From NCBI RefSeq assembly GCF_002094975.1, contig NZ_CP015283.1, forward strand, positions 1,411,501 to 1,475,500: a stretch of 64,000 bases of DNA, written 5' to 3'. The stretch comes from Streptococcus salivarius (GTDB lineage Bacteria; Bacillota; Bacilli; Lactobacillales; Streptococcaceae). The notes beneath the pieces are model-generated. The model saw only the letters and a program-made list of their open reading frames with translations. It searched no databases and had not been told where the DNA came from. Position 1 is the stretch's first letter, and the number at the start of each line of letters is the position of its first letter. This document shows positions 16,613 to 25,205 of this stretch, piece by piece. Both the position numbers and the translations under genes were made by a program.

Positions 16613-17578
16613 TTATGCAGACCACTTTGACTTGTACTTTTCAATTTTGTTATTCTTAGCGATTGGGTATGACAAAGGATGTTCTGATGTTAAGGCAGCG
16701 TTTCTGACTTCCAAAGGCGTTCTACAGTCATATCTGCTTTGTGGACGCTCTTGACAGTAAAATCGGATATAGTCTTTGATGGCATATCGGAGGGAGGCCT
16801 CATCTGAAATCTCATACATCTGATACATTTCCGATTTTATAATTCCCCAAAAACCTTCTATTGGTCCGTTATCAATACAATGGCCTACTCTTGACATGGA
16901 TTGAATCATATCAGTATCTTTCAGCTTTTTTTGAAAGTTTTTATTGGTATATTGAAACCCTCTATCGCTGTGAAATATAGGCTTAGCTGTGGGATTTTTT
17001 TCAATAGCTTTGTCAAATGTTTTGAAGACTAGCCGATTGTCATTTCGACCACTTATGACAAAAGCAATAGGATAGCGGTCATATAAATCAAGTATGGCAC
17101 TCAGATAAAGTTTCTTATGAGAGTTAGGAATCTTAAACTCTGTAACATCTGTTACCCATTTTTTGTTCGGAGCAGTCGTATAGAAGTTTCTTGATAACTT
17201 ATTTTCTGCAGTTTCTTCAGACTTGGCAGTCTTGTATTTTTTCCTTTTCTTACGGATAAAAGCGTGAATATCGAGTATTTTCATAATTCGGTGAATTCTC
17301 TTTCTTGAGTAATTCGTATGATTGAAATGATTGATCCAATCGGTCATTCTTCGGTATCCCAAGATGTGTGAAAAACGTTCGTCATATTCTTTAATTAATT
17401 CCGCAATTTCGCTGTTTAATTGTTCTTGTTCTGGAACTATTCTATGTTTCCATTTATAAAATGCAGACCTCGTAATGCCGAGCTGATGACACATCCAGCT
17501 AATGCTCCACCCTTTATTTGTGTTGAAGTCTTCAATCGCTAAGTATTTTGATTCGTGGCGCTGTTTCCCTAGCCTCAC
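16613..17578 (-). CDS. IS3 transposase OrfB (DDE integrase)
   Basis: The 321-residue catalytic part of the IS3 transposase: N-terminal HTH_21 segment, then the integrase core with WVTDVTEF, FHSDRGFQY and the glutamate in GPIEGFWGIIKSEMY. It overlaps OrfA by 4 bp, the usual arrangement in which a -1 ribosomal frameshift makes the active OrfAB fusion. Both frames are intact, so the copy may be mobile. Confidence 0.88.
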   Translation of the reverse strand: MRLGKQRHESKYLAIEDFNTNKGWSISWMCHQLGITRSAFYKWKHRIVPEQEQLNSEIAELIKEYDERFSHILGYRRMTDWINHFNHTNYSRKRIHRIMKILDIHAFIRKKRKKYKTAKSEETAENKLSRNFYTTAPNKKWVTDVTEFKIPNSHKKLYLSAILDLYDRYPIAFVISGRNDNRLVFKTFDKAIEKNPTAKPIFHSDRGFQYTNKNFQKKLKDTDMIQSMSRVGHCIDNGPIEGFWGIIKSEMYQMYEISDEASLRYAIKDYIRFYCQERPQSRYDCRTPLEVRNAALTSEHPLSYPIAKNNKIEKYKSKWSA

Positions 17579-18252
17579 ATCCTTCCGAATTCTTTCACTT
17601 TTTTTAAGAGTTCAACAGCCATATCCTTTTCTTCTAACTGACGTTTTAAGCGCACATTTTCTCTTCGTAAACGTTCTAATTCATCAACCTCATCATCTAG
17701 TTTGTGATGACCCCTTTTGTCAACTAAACCTTCTTCACCATCACTATCATACTTTTTCACCCACGAATACACTTGGCTATAAGAAACATCATAAAGTGAC
17801 GCCGTTTCCTTATAATTGCGATTGTGTTCAATACAATAATTGACAATCTCTTTACGCTCATCAATAGTAGTTTTACGTCTTGCTTTTGCCATATAGACCC
17901 CCTGTTTTGGATTGTAATCCTTAAGTTCTATATTGGCATTATACATCCTAATCCACTTTCTTAAAAGTCCTGAAGAAATATCATACTGATGACCTAAATC
18001 AATAGATGAAGCCTCACCACTAATACATTTTTCTACAAGTTCCATTTTAAATTCTTTTGAATAGGAACTGTTTTTTGTTTTCTTTGTGAATCCTAAAATC
18101 CCATATTTTTTATAGATGGCGGCCCAATCTTGAATCGTCCTTGTGGAAATATGGAGACAGTTACATATTTCAGATCTGGAACGATTTCCATTAATATAAT
18201 CGAGACAAGCTTGTTCTTTCTCGTATGGGGTGAATCTTTCTCTTCTAGACAT
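17575..18252 (-). CDS. IS3 transposase OrfA (DNA-binding)
   Basis: A 225-residue protein with two helix-turn-helix units (near residues 10-50, and DVSYSQVYSWVKKYD at about 153) and a leucine-zipper-like coiled coil at the end (LERLRRENVRLKRQLEEK). The build is typical of IS150-group OrfA, which recognises the IS ends. The start follows a purine-rich AAGAGGTATTTTT sequence. Confidence 0.86.
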   Translation of the reverse strand: MSRRERFTPYEKEQACLDYINGNRSRSEICNCLHISTRTIQDWAAIYKKYGILGFTKKTKNSSYSKEFKMELVEKCISGEASSIDLGHQYDISSGLLRKWIRMYNANIELKDYNPKQGVYMAKARRKTTIDERKEIVNYCIEHNRNYKETASLYDVSYSQVYSWVKKYDSDGEEGLVDKRGHHKLDDEVDELERLRRENVRLKRQLEEKDMAVELLKKVKEFGRM

Positions 18253-18291
18253 AAAAATACCTCTTAAGTAGATTTTAGGTATTTACCTTGT

Positions 18292-19173
18292 CTACTTAAG
18301 AGGTATCATATCATTTTCTTTTGCGAGTGCTTTTCCTTTCGGAGTTGCTGCTAAGCCACCTTCAGCAGTTTCCCGAAAGGCAGTTGGCATGGCTGAACCA
18401 ACCTGATACATCGCGTCAACAACCTGGTCGACTGGAATGGCTGATGTGATGCCTGCCAAGGCCATGTCAGCAGCTACTAGGGCAAAACTTGCTCCCATGG
18501 CATTACGTTTGACACAAGGAACTTCGACTAATCCGGCTACAGGGTCGCAAATGAGTCCCAACATATTCTTTAGCACAAAGCAGATGGCCTGGCTGGCTTG
18601 GAAAGGTGTACCACCAGCAGCCATTGTAATAGCGGCAGCAGCCATAGCAGAGGCGGAACCGACTTCGGCTTGGCAGCCACCCTCGGCACCAGAAATCGAG
18701 GCATTATTAGCGATTACTAGACCAAATGCACCAGCAGTGAAAAGAAAATCCAGTTGTTGTGATTCACTCAAGCCCAATTTTTCGATAGCAACCGTGAGAA
18801 CAGCGGGCAGACAACCTGCTGAACCAGCAGTTGGAGTAGCACAAACTAGCCCCATCTTAGCGTTAGATTCATTGACGGCCATAGCATTTCTCGCAGCCCC
18901 TAAGACAGCAGAGTCAGCCAAAGTCTTTCCTCTTTTGATGTAGGCATCTAGTTTGGCAGCGTCCCCCCCAGTTAAGCCTGTCGGTGATTTCTCTGGGGAC
19001 AAACCAGCCTGAACAGAATCTTTCATCACTTCGAGATTTCGAGTCATAAGAGATAGGATTTCAGAACGGTCACGTCCAGATAGTTCGATTTCTGTGGCAA
19101 TCATGAGTTCAGCGATATTACCTTGGTAATCTTGGTCAGCTTGTTGAACTAATTCTTCAATAGTGTAAAACAT
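18292..19173 (-). CDS. sdaAA: L-serine dehydratase, alpha subunit
   Basis: A 293-residue subunit of the iron-sulfur L-serine ammonia-lyase, which turns serine into pyruvate and ammonia. The Fe-S ligating cysteines are visible in the segments around VCATPTAGSAGCLP (~110-123) and LGLICDPVAGLVEVPC (~205-220). It follows sdaAB with a 12-bp gap, one operon. The ATG at 19173 is preferred over the GTG at 19182 because GAGGTG stands 6 bp before it. The last five codons (MIPLK) and the stop are contributed by the IS3 end; the native tail has been replaced, probably without harm since the conserved core is intact. Confidence 0.9.
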   Translation of the reverse strand: MFYTIEELVQQADQDYQGNIAELMIATEIELSGRDRSEILSLMTRNLEVMKDSVQAGLSPEKSPTGLTGGDAAKLDAYIKRGKTLADSAVLGAARNAMAVNESNAKMGLVCATPTAGSAGCLPAVLTVAIEKLGLSESQQLDFLFTAGAFGLVIANNASISGAEGGCQAEVGSASAMAAAAITMAAGGTPFQASQAICFVLKNMLGLICDPVAGLVEVPCVKRNAMGASFALVAADMALAGITSAIPVDQVVDAMYQVGSAMPTAFRETAEGGLAATPKGKALAKENDMIPLK

Positions 19174-19185
19174 GGAAATCACCTC

Positions 19186-19857
19186 TTAGCTGAAAAAGTT
19201 TACGTTGTGTAAATGTGGAATTCTTGCAATCTCAGTGACAGCCTCATCACACTGGTGCGAGTCAATTTCGATAATCATAATAGCCTTCTCACCAGCATTT
19301 TCTCGAGTGACAGTCATCTGAGCAATATTAATACCATAACGAGATAAAATATCAGTCACAAGGGCAATCATTCCTGGAACATCTTGGTGAACAATGATAA
19401 GTGTAGGTGTATTCATTTTGAGGTTGACCGCAAAACCATTGAGCTCAGTCACTTGGATATTCCCTCCACCTATGGAAACACCAGTGGCAGAGATAGTTTT
19501 TTTAGCATTTTTTAGAGTAATACGAGTGGTGTTGGGGTGTGGTGCATTGCTATCTTTGTTGATTATCCAGTAGACCTTAATACCTTTTTCGTGTGCAATA
19601 TCAAGCGCATGCGGAATATCGGGGTCATCAGTTTCCATACCTAAAATACCAGCCACAAGAGCCACATCTGTCCCATGCCCCCGATAGGTTTTTGCAAAGG
19701 AATTAAAAAGTTGAAATTCTACTTCAGTGGGTGTATCACCAAAGATGGCCGAAACAATTTTTCCGATACGAACAGCTCCTGCAGTATGGCTTGAGGAAGG
19801 CCCTACCATGACAGGACCGATGATGTCAAAAACGGATTGAAATTTTAAATTTTTCAT
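19186..19857 (-). CDS. sdaAB: L-serine dehydratase, beta subunit
   Basis: A 223-residue partner of SdaAA. It begins MKNLKFQSVFDIIGPVMVGP, followed by the SSSHTAGAVRIG motif shared by all bacterial serine dehydratase beta domains, and ends with an ACT domain (about 145-220, TPTLIIVHQDVPGMIALVTD), likely the serine-sensing part. A longer reading frame upstream would overlap the extended -10 promoter at 19890-19900, which supports the start chosen here. First gene of the sda operon. Confidence 0.9.
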   Translation of the reverse strand: MKNLKFQSVFDIIGPVMVGPSSSHTAGAVRIGKIVSAIFGDTPTEVEFQLFNSFAKTYRGHGTDVALVAGILGMETDDPDIPHALDIAHEKGIKVYWIINKDSNAPHPNTTRITLKNAKKTISATGVSIGGGNIQVTELNGFAVNLKMNTPTLIIVHQDVPGMIALVTDILSRYGINIAQMTVTRENAGEKAIMIIEIDSHQCDEAVTEIARIPHLHNVNFFS

Positions 19858-19889
19858 AGCATGCCTCGTCTGATTAATCTTGTATTCCC

Positions 19890-19900
19890 AGTATACCATG
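19890..19900 (-). promoter_or_regulatory. Promoter of the sda operon
   Basis: On the minus strand CATGGTATACT is an extended -10 element (TG-N-TATACT) 33 bp before the sdaAB start. No clear -35 is seen. The IS30 element lies about 30 bp upstream, so further upstream control sequences may have been displaced. Confidence 0.5.
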
Positions 19901-19934
19901 AATTAGTGATATCAGGTGCCTAAGTAAAATCCTT

Positions 19935-21105
19935 AATTGTCAAGTCAAGTGCAACAAAGTTGTTCCTCTGATTAAGTGAGTATCTTTCAAGCTGTTTGAG
20001 TTAGCTCAAACAGCTTTTTTGCGGACTGATAGCCATGAATTCGTCTAGGTCTTTCATTGATAGACTTTGTATAGTCCTCTAAAAGATTCTGATTTAGTTC
20101 TTTTAACGAACACCCCTTCGGAATGAACTCTCTTAGTAGTCCATTGAAATTCTCATTTGTACCTCGTTCATAAGATGAATAGGCATGTGCAAAATAAACA
20201 TCTAATCCCTCTATCTTACTCAATGATGAAAATTCGTTTCCATTATCTGCAGTTATGGCCTTAATAGGATAAAGTTTCATACACTCTAAGACTGCTTGAT
20301 TGACATACTCTGCTTTCTTTTCCACGAGTTTCTTTGTGACAGCATAGCGTGTTTCTCGTTCTACCAAGGTCAGAATAGAAGGTTCTCCTATTGTTTTTCC
20401 ACCCATAACAGAATCGATTTCCCAATCTCTAAAACGGGAACGATTATTGATTTCTTCTGGTCTTTCTTCAATTGACTTTCCTAGATGTTTCTTGGTAGAG
20501 GGGCGCTTGGTAAAATTCTTACGGATCCGCACTGCTCTTGGCAAATCAATGACCTTAATCTTTAACAATCCTTGATTGATATAGTTATAGAGCATCTTGG
20601 TTGAAGGAACAACTGCATCTACATGTTGGAGTCTATAGGTATGAACAAAGGTATCCACGCTATGCACCCTTGGTTTCTCTCTCATTGCTTCTGTAAATGC
20701 TCTCAGAAAGTCATCCAATACAGAATCCAGTTTCAGATAATAGCTGGCTTCTCTAGCATGACGATAACGGTTATGAGCAGCATCTGCATAATAGTGTTGG
20801 TAATAGACCTTTTGCCCATTTACTTTTTTCACTTGTGTTATGGAACCACGATTAATTTCACGAGTAATAGTAGAGCGATTTCTCCCTAGTCTACGAGCAA
20901 TCTCAGCAGGTTTGAGTCCTATGCTTAAATAAGCTTCAATTTCCCCTCGCTCAGCTTCAGATAAGTGCTTGTATGATTGATTTGTGGTTGAAGAATTAGT
21001 AGACATGTTCATCTTCCTTTATTCCGTTTTTCGCAACTTTAGTATATCAGATGAACATGTCTTTTTATTTGAAAAAAACATCAAAAATAGCGCAAAAACT
21101 CTTCT
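19935..21105 (-). mobile_element. IS30-family insertion sequence, copy B
   Basis: An intact transposase gene on the minus strand is flanked by imperfect inverted ends: left CAAGTCAAGTGCAACA, right CTTGTGCTATACTGTAATTG. Boundaries are approximate to about 20 bp. It lies upstream of the sda promoter and next to a decayed IS110. Confidence 0.72.
19987..21012 (-). CDS. IS30-family transposase
   Basis: The 341-residue frame is intact. The N-terminus has the IS30 helix-turn-helix (LSEAERGEIEAYLSIG, then RRLGRNRSTITREI), and the C-terminal DDE core shows FRDWEIDSVMG, AITADNGNEFS and SSYERGTNENFNGLLREF. It is a different subtype from copies A and C (RDWEID rather than WELD/WEAD). Nothing suggests it is inactive. 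Confidence 0.9.
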   Translation of the reverse strand: MNMSTNSSTTNQSYKHLSEAERGEIEAYLSIGLKPAEIARRLGRNRSTITREINRGSITQVKKVNGQKVYYQHYYADAAHNRYRHAREASYYLKLDSVLDDFLRAFTEAMREKPRVHSVDTFVHTYRLQHVDAVVPSTKMLYNYINQGLLKIKVIDLPRAVRIRKNFTKRPSTKKHLGKSIEERPEEINNRSRFRDWEIDSVMGGKTIGEPSILTLVERETRYAVTKKLVEKKAEYVNQAVLECMKLYPIKAITADNGNEFSSLSKIEGLDVYFAHAYSSYERGTNENFNGLLREFIPKGCSLKELNQNLLEDYTKSINERPRRIHGYQSAKKLFELTQTA

Positions 21106-21119
21106 TGTGCTATACTGTA

Positions 21120-22485
21120 ATTGAGATTTTTTAAATTTTTGGTGTTAGAACTGTTGCCTCAGTCCTAGCACTTTTTCTTTGTCGTATTCTTGGTGTGTTG
21201 CGAGAATTTTGTAAATGATACGAAGCAGCTTATGTGCGCAAGCAATGACGGCTTTCATCTTACTTCCTCTTTGGGAAATTCGATTGTAAAAAGAAGAAAA
21301 AGCTGGATCCTTAGAATGTGCTGCAATCAATCCCGACATAGTCAAAGCCTGTTTGATATAGCGATTTCCTTGCGTGATGTGTGAGGATTTTTTAATGCCA
21401 GCACTTTCATAAGACCCTGGGCAGAGTCCAGCCCATGATGCTAAGTGTGCATCGGATAAAAAGGCTGTAACAGTTGGTCCAATCTCAGATAGAATAGTGG
21501 CAGCACAGTTTTCATTCACACCGGGAATGGTTTAAAGTATCCTATTTTCCTCAGGGGAACTCCTTTTCAATGAGTTCCTGATACATCTGACATTCCTCTA
21601 AACTCTGGTCTAAGAGAAAGCGGTTTTCTAGTGACAACTTTCCTTCCATCCCTTCAACGAGTTCTTCTGGACTTGCTTTCACTCGCTTTTGGATACAAGG
21701 GATAACAGATTCTACATCAATTGTTTCTCTGTTAATGAATAATTTTAAAAGTGCTTGCTTTGTCTTAGAAAAAATATCAGAAAGATAACTGGTTAGCTTG
21801 ATATTAGCACGTTGTAAGAGGTTATGAATCTCATTCTTTATTTGTGTTTGACGTTGTTTGTAAGAACGTAATCTACGAGTGAGTAAACGTAACTGCATCA
21901 CTTCAGGACTAGGAATATAAGATGGCTCAATAAGTCCACAACGTCCGAGCTGTGCAATCCATTCGGCATCTTTCATGTCTGTTTTTCGACCAGGCACATT
22001 CTTGATATGTTGGGGGTTAGCTAATATCAAATTGAGCTCTGAGTCTGAAAATATATTAAAGAGCAGCACCCAATATTGGCCAGTGCTTTCAAAAAAGACA
22101 TGTGTGACGTGATTTTCCAATATCCAAGCTAAGGCATTTTGGAGAGCTATAGTTGTTGTACCAAATTTTTTTAGGTTTATTGGTTTCTAGTGGACCATCT
22201 AGAATACAACAAACGATAGACTTTTGGTGGACATCAATTCCACAACAAGTTTCAATCATAACTTCCATTACAAAAACCTCCTGTTAACTATTGAACAATA
22301 GAACAAGAGGCTATTAGTAAGATATTTTCATGCTCAAGGCATATTCGAGTTATCTCATGACTCTTGTTCATCCAGTTTTTGTTACAGGCTAGGCAAAGCC
22401 CTATTAAAGACAACGGATTGGTATTGTTCACCTTCATTATAAGCCGAACGTTCTTTTCTGTCATGAGTTAGCAGGCTAAGCCTGC
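21120..22485 (-). mobile_element. Decayed IS110-family element
   Basis: A broken IS110 transposase on the minus strand, with about 200 bp of non-coding sequence on the transposase-upstream side (22263-22485), as is usual for this family, where the non-coding end encodes the bridge RNA. IS110 elements lack long inverted repeats, so the exact ends are not visible. Confidence 0.65.
21145..22262 (-). pseudogene. IS110-family transposase, frameshifted
   Basis: Reading leftward from an ATG at 22262 one sees MIETCCGIDVHQKSIVCC, the DEDD/RuvC-like N-terminus, broken by a shift at an A/T run near 22165. The middle (21551-22120) includes THVFFESTGQYW and the coiled-coil region, breaks again near 21520-21555 with several stops, and resumes as the Tnp_20 domain (LASWAGLCPGSYESAG...SHITQGNRYIKQAL) that holds the catalytic serine region. 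At least two lesions make this inactive. Confidence 0.85.
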
Positions 22486-22486
22486 T

Positions 22487-22514
22487 TAGAGTTTTTGTTG
22501 CACTTCATTTTACA
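22487..22514. mobile_element. Solo IS30-family terminal repeat
   Basis: GAGTTTTTGTTGCACTTC followed by ATTTTACAA is the inverted counterpart of the left end of IS30 copy A (10718-10747). No transposase goes with it. It forms the left border of the RiPP operon and supplies the first codons of the truncated first gene. Confidence 0.7.
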
Positions 22515-23571
22515 ACAGGGCGGAAAATATTTTATTTCGGAATTCGATAATTATAGTAACTCTTTGGTAAATTTACGATGTTTTGAAGGAGATACACTTA
22601 ATATCTTTAGAGAGAATTTGATAGAGGCTAAGACGGTTGTTGTTTTTTCATTTGATTTCAATATATTAGCACCAATTTACGGAGAATTTTTTTATCAGTT
22701 AACTCTACTTGATTGTGGTCACATAATAAAGCATATGGCACTATTGCTTGATAGAAAAGATATTGATTATAAGATTATTACAACTTTAGGAGAGGATGAA
22801 TATCAATTAAATAGTTTGTTCTTGGATGATAATTTCGCACTAGCTGTAATGGTGATTGATGCTAAAGAAAAAAATGATTATTTGGATTTTTGCAAAGAAA
22901 CGTTAAATCTAAGTGTCACAACCTCAATGTTTCAAAAGTACTTCCCAGATACCTTTGAAATTTATAGGTTGACACATAGAAGCAAGTTTCCAAGTATATT
23001 GCCAATTTCATCGAATCCATTCTTTTTAAGAATATCCGAGGATTTTTTTAAAGATTTACAGTATAATAGAACATCTGCCCATAATCCTATTGGCTTATCT
23101 GGTTTTGTATCGTTTGATTGGAAAAATAAAAAAAATCAAATTATAGATTTTTGTATCTCTTTACATATGGAAAGAATTAAGCTTTATGTCTTTAGCATTA
23201 ATGATTGTAGTTGCTATCGAATTTCACACGGAAAAGTTAAACAATTAGGTGGTGATTTTTCGGAACTACAATTAGATAAATTTCTTTTTATGTATAAAAC
23301 AGGAATAACTTTAGATTCACTTGATTTTATTATTTGGTTAACTTTTGATATAGACGACCTAGACACACCAGACAGTTATCATTTAATTCATTTTGAAGCC
23401 GGAGGAATAATGCAGGAGATATGTTTGTTTATGTCTCAATTCTATTATTTCTGTCGACCAATAAAAAATAATAACGAAAATTTCTTTAAAGAAATTTTCG
23501 AAACAGAATTAATTTATACTGCGTGTATTGGAAACACTATTTATGATAATATAACTGTAGATCTACGGTGA
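22495..23571 (+). CDS. Tandem SagB-like (nitroreductase-fold) protein, 5'-truncated
   Basis: The frame of 358 residues starts inside IS sequence (MLHFILQQ comes from the IS30 end), so the native N-terminus is lost. Residues ~65-110 (QLTLLDCGHIIKHMALLL) match the C-terminal part of SagB-type dehydrogenases; compare RLTLLEAGHIAQNIMLM in 24435-25205. Residues ~165-345 look like a second, degenerate copy ending FEAGGIMQEICLFMSQ. SagB-type enzymes use FMN to oxidise azolines to azoles in thiazole/oxazole-modified peptides. In this protein the flavin-binding N-terminus of domain 1 is missing. First visible gene of the RiPP operon; stop at 23569-23571, 36 bp before the next start. Probably non-functional, family call moderate. 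Confidence 0.58.
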   Translation: MLHFILQQGGKYFISEFDNYSNSLVNLRCFEGDTLNIFRENLIEAKTVVVFSFDFNILAPIYGEFFYQLTLLDCGHIIKHMALLLDRKDIDYKIITTLGEDEYQLNSLFLDDNFALAVMVIDAKEKNDYLDFCKETLNLSVTTSMFQKYFPDTFEIYRLTHRSKFPSILPISSNPFFLRISEDFFKDLQYNRTSAHNPIGLSGFVSFDWKNKKNQIIDFCISLHMERIKLYVFSINDCSCYRISHGKVKQLGGDFSELQLDKFLFMYKTGITLDSLDFIIWLTFDIDDLDTPDSYHLIHFEAGGIMQEICLFMSQFYYFCRPIKNNNENFFKEIFETELIYTACIGNTIYDNITVDLR

Positions 23572-23607
23572 TTTTTGAGTATTAAAATTATAATATGGGG
23601 GGAGTTT

Positions 23608-24438
23608 ATGGCGGAAAAGTGGTTTGCACTTCATATCTTTATTCATGAAAAAAATATGCAGGATGATTTTTTGTTATATATTTATGAGGTGATTTACAAT
23701 AAAATGAATAGTGGAAATATGGCTCAATGGTTCTTTATTAGGTATTGGGAGGGCGGTCCGCATATTAGATTGCGTATAAAAGGAAACAGGAAAGTGTTTA
23801 AAGAAATAGAGGAGGAAGTGCATAATTGGATCAATCAAAATCGATTCTCAAACTTGTTGAATAAAGAGATCTTTTATGCAGCTAGTCAATTTGATGGCTC
23901 TCCAGTAAATACAGAACAATTACCGTGGTATAACAATGGAAGTGTAGAAGAATTCCTATATGAACCAGAGATAGATAGGTATGGTGGGGAGAATGTCATT
24001 CCTTATTGTGAGGTTATATTCCAAATATCTAGTTATTTTACTTTGATGACTATGAATAAATCAAGAAATATTGGTAAAGATCTTTCAATAATTTCTGGAA
24101 TTGCTTTTCTATTGAAGTGCATAGAAATAATTGAAGAGAACTTTAAAGAAGTTATCTCAGAAGGAATTTATTATTGGAAAAAATTTGAAGACAATGTTGA
24201 AAGAAAGTTTTCTAATGAACTTAATTTAGCTCAAAAAATAATTTTACCAACTAATTTAGTGGATGACTTAACTCGATTATTATTAATAATAAAAACAAGA
24301 GTACCTAATCGCAATTATTTAAAAAGCATAATCATTTCAATAATACATATGAATTTCAACAGATTAGGCGTCACTCCTCCTGTTGAATATACTATCTATC
24401 AGTATCTAAAAGAAACATATTCAGGAGAAAAAATATGA
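23608..24438 (+). CDS. Thiopeptide-type / SpaB_C domain RiPP enzyme
   Basis: About 276 residues. The start is at 23608, where GGGGGGAG precedes ATG. The N-terminus EKWFALHIFIHEKNMQDDF, the WFFIRYWEGGPHIRLRI motif at ~43-59 and the late FNRLGVTPPVEYTI are hallmarks of the lantibiotic dehydratase C-terminal (SpaB_C, 'thiopeptide-type bacteriocin biosynthesis') domain. Stand-alone proteins of this size are either the glutamate-elimination half of a split LanB, which makes dehydroalanine/dehydrobutyrine, or [4+2] pyridine synthases such as TclM/TbtD of thiopeptide pathways. No LanB glutamylation protein is present in the window, so the two cannot be told apart. It is coupled (ATGA overlap) to the next gene. 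Confidence 0.8.
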   Translation: MAEKWFALHIFIHEKNMQDDFLLYIYEVIYNKMNSGNMAQWFFIRYWEGGPHIRLRIKGNRKVFKEIEEEVHNWINQNRFSNLLNKEIFYAASQFDGSPVNTEQLPWYNNGSVEEFLYEPEIDRYGGENVIPYCEVIFQISSYFTLMTMNKSRNIGKDLSIISGIAFLLKCIEIIEENFKEVISEGIYYWKKFEDNVERKFSNELNLAQKIILPTNLVDDLTRLLLIIKTRVPNRNYLKSIIISIIHMNFNRLGVTPPVEYTIYQYLKETYSGEKI

Positions 24439-25205
24439 GATGGGATTTTAGTAGAAATGTTGACTATTTTACTTCGGTTGAAAAGATAACGAAGTTTCAT
24501 AACTCATCAAAGCAAGCAGAACATCTCGTTTCTTTACAAAATCCGAAACTTTTTTATAAATATACTCCAAATTTCTTGAAATATGCTTTCCAGATGGAGT
24601 TACCAAATGTTGAAATTGATGCACCCATTATTGATATTTTTTTTAAAAGAAGAAGCTCTTGGGAATTTAGTGATGAATATCTAAATTTACATGATTTTTT
24701 AAAGTTTATAAAAAATGCAGTAGGAACGAGTATTACAACTGTTGATGATTATGGTAATTTAGTTAATAAGAGAAATTACCCATCTGGTGGTGCTCTATAT
24801 CCAATTAAAATATACATTTTAAATAATAATGTAGCTGGGCTTGAAAAAGGGCTATATGAATTTCGTACGCTATATAGTAAGGACGTACTTTGCTGTGTAA
24901 AAAAGATTGATGAATATGATATTGATTCGTTTACTTCTTTTAAATATTCTAATAAATCTTTCAAAAATGCTGATTTTATTATTTTTCTTGCAAGTAATTT
25001 AAAAACGGACACTAGATATGGTTTGTTACAATATAGACTGACATTACTTGAGGCTGGGCATATTGCTCAAAACATTATGTTAATGTCTACTATTTTTAAC
25101 AAAAATTGCATACCTATAGGTGGATTTTTTGAAGATAAGTTAAATAAATTTTTAGAAATTGATAAAATAAATGAGACAGTCATATATTTTTTAGGTGTAG
25201 GATGA
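24435..25205 (+). CDS. SagB-type FMN dehydrogenase (azoline oxidase-like)
   Basis: A 256-residue nitroreductase-fold protein, with marks of the SagB/McbC family: FKRRSSWEFSDEYLNLHDF at about 71-89 (the RRS-R flavin phosphate site), NYPSGGALYPIKIYI near 113-127 and RLTLLEAGHIAQNIMLM near 201-217, then PIGGF. In azole-containing RiPPs this enzyme oxidises thiazolines/oxazolines formed by a YcaO cyclodehydratase. No YcaO gene is visible. The start overlaps the previous stop by ATGA and its own end overlaps the next start by 4 bp, so it is part of a tightly coupled operon. Intact. Confidence 0.85.
   Translation: MRWDFSRNVDYFTSVEKITKFHNSSKQAEHLVSLQNPKLFYKYTPNFLKYAFQMELPNVEIDAPIIDIFFKRRSSWEFSDEYLNLHDFLKFIKNAVGTSITTVDDYGNLVNKRNYPSGGALYPIKIYILNNNVAGLEKGLYEFRTLYSKDVLCCVKKIDEYDIDSFTSFKYSNKSFKNADFIIFLASNLKTDTRYGLLQYRLTLLEAGHIAQNIMLMSTIFNKNCIPIGGFFEDKLNKFLEIDKINETVIYFLGVG

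Larger units (their letters stand above)
16520..18308 (-). mobile_element. IS3-family (IS150-group) insertion sequence
   Basis: The element starts TGATATGCCCCCTGTCAAG and ends, as inverted repeat, CTTAAGAGGTATCA. It carries two overlapping transposase genes on the minus strand. It sits between the fruA terminator and the 3' end of sdaAA and supplies the last codons of the latter. No clean target duplication is visible. A 35-bp fragment of the same end is present at 1222-1256. Confidence 0.85.
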
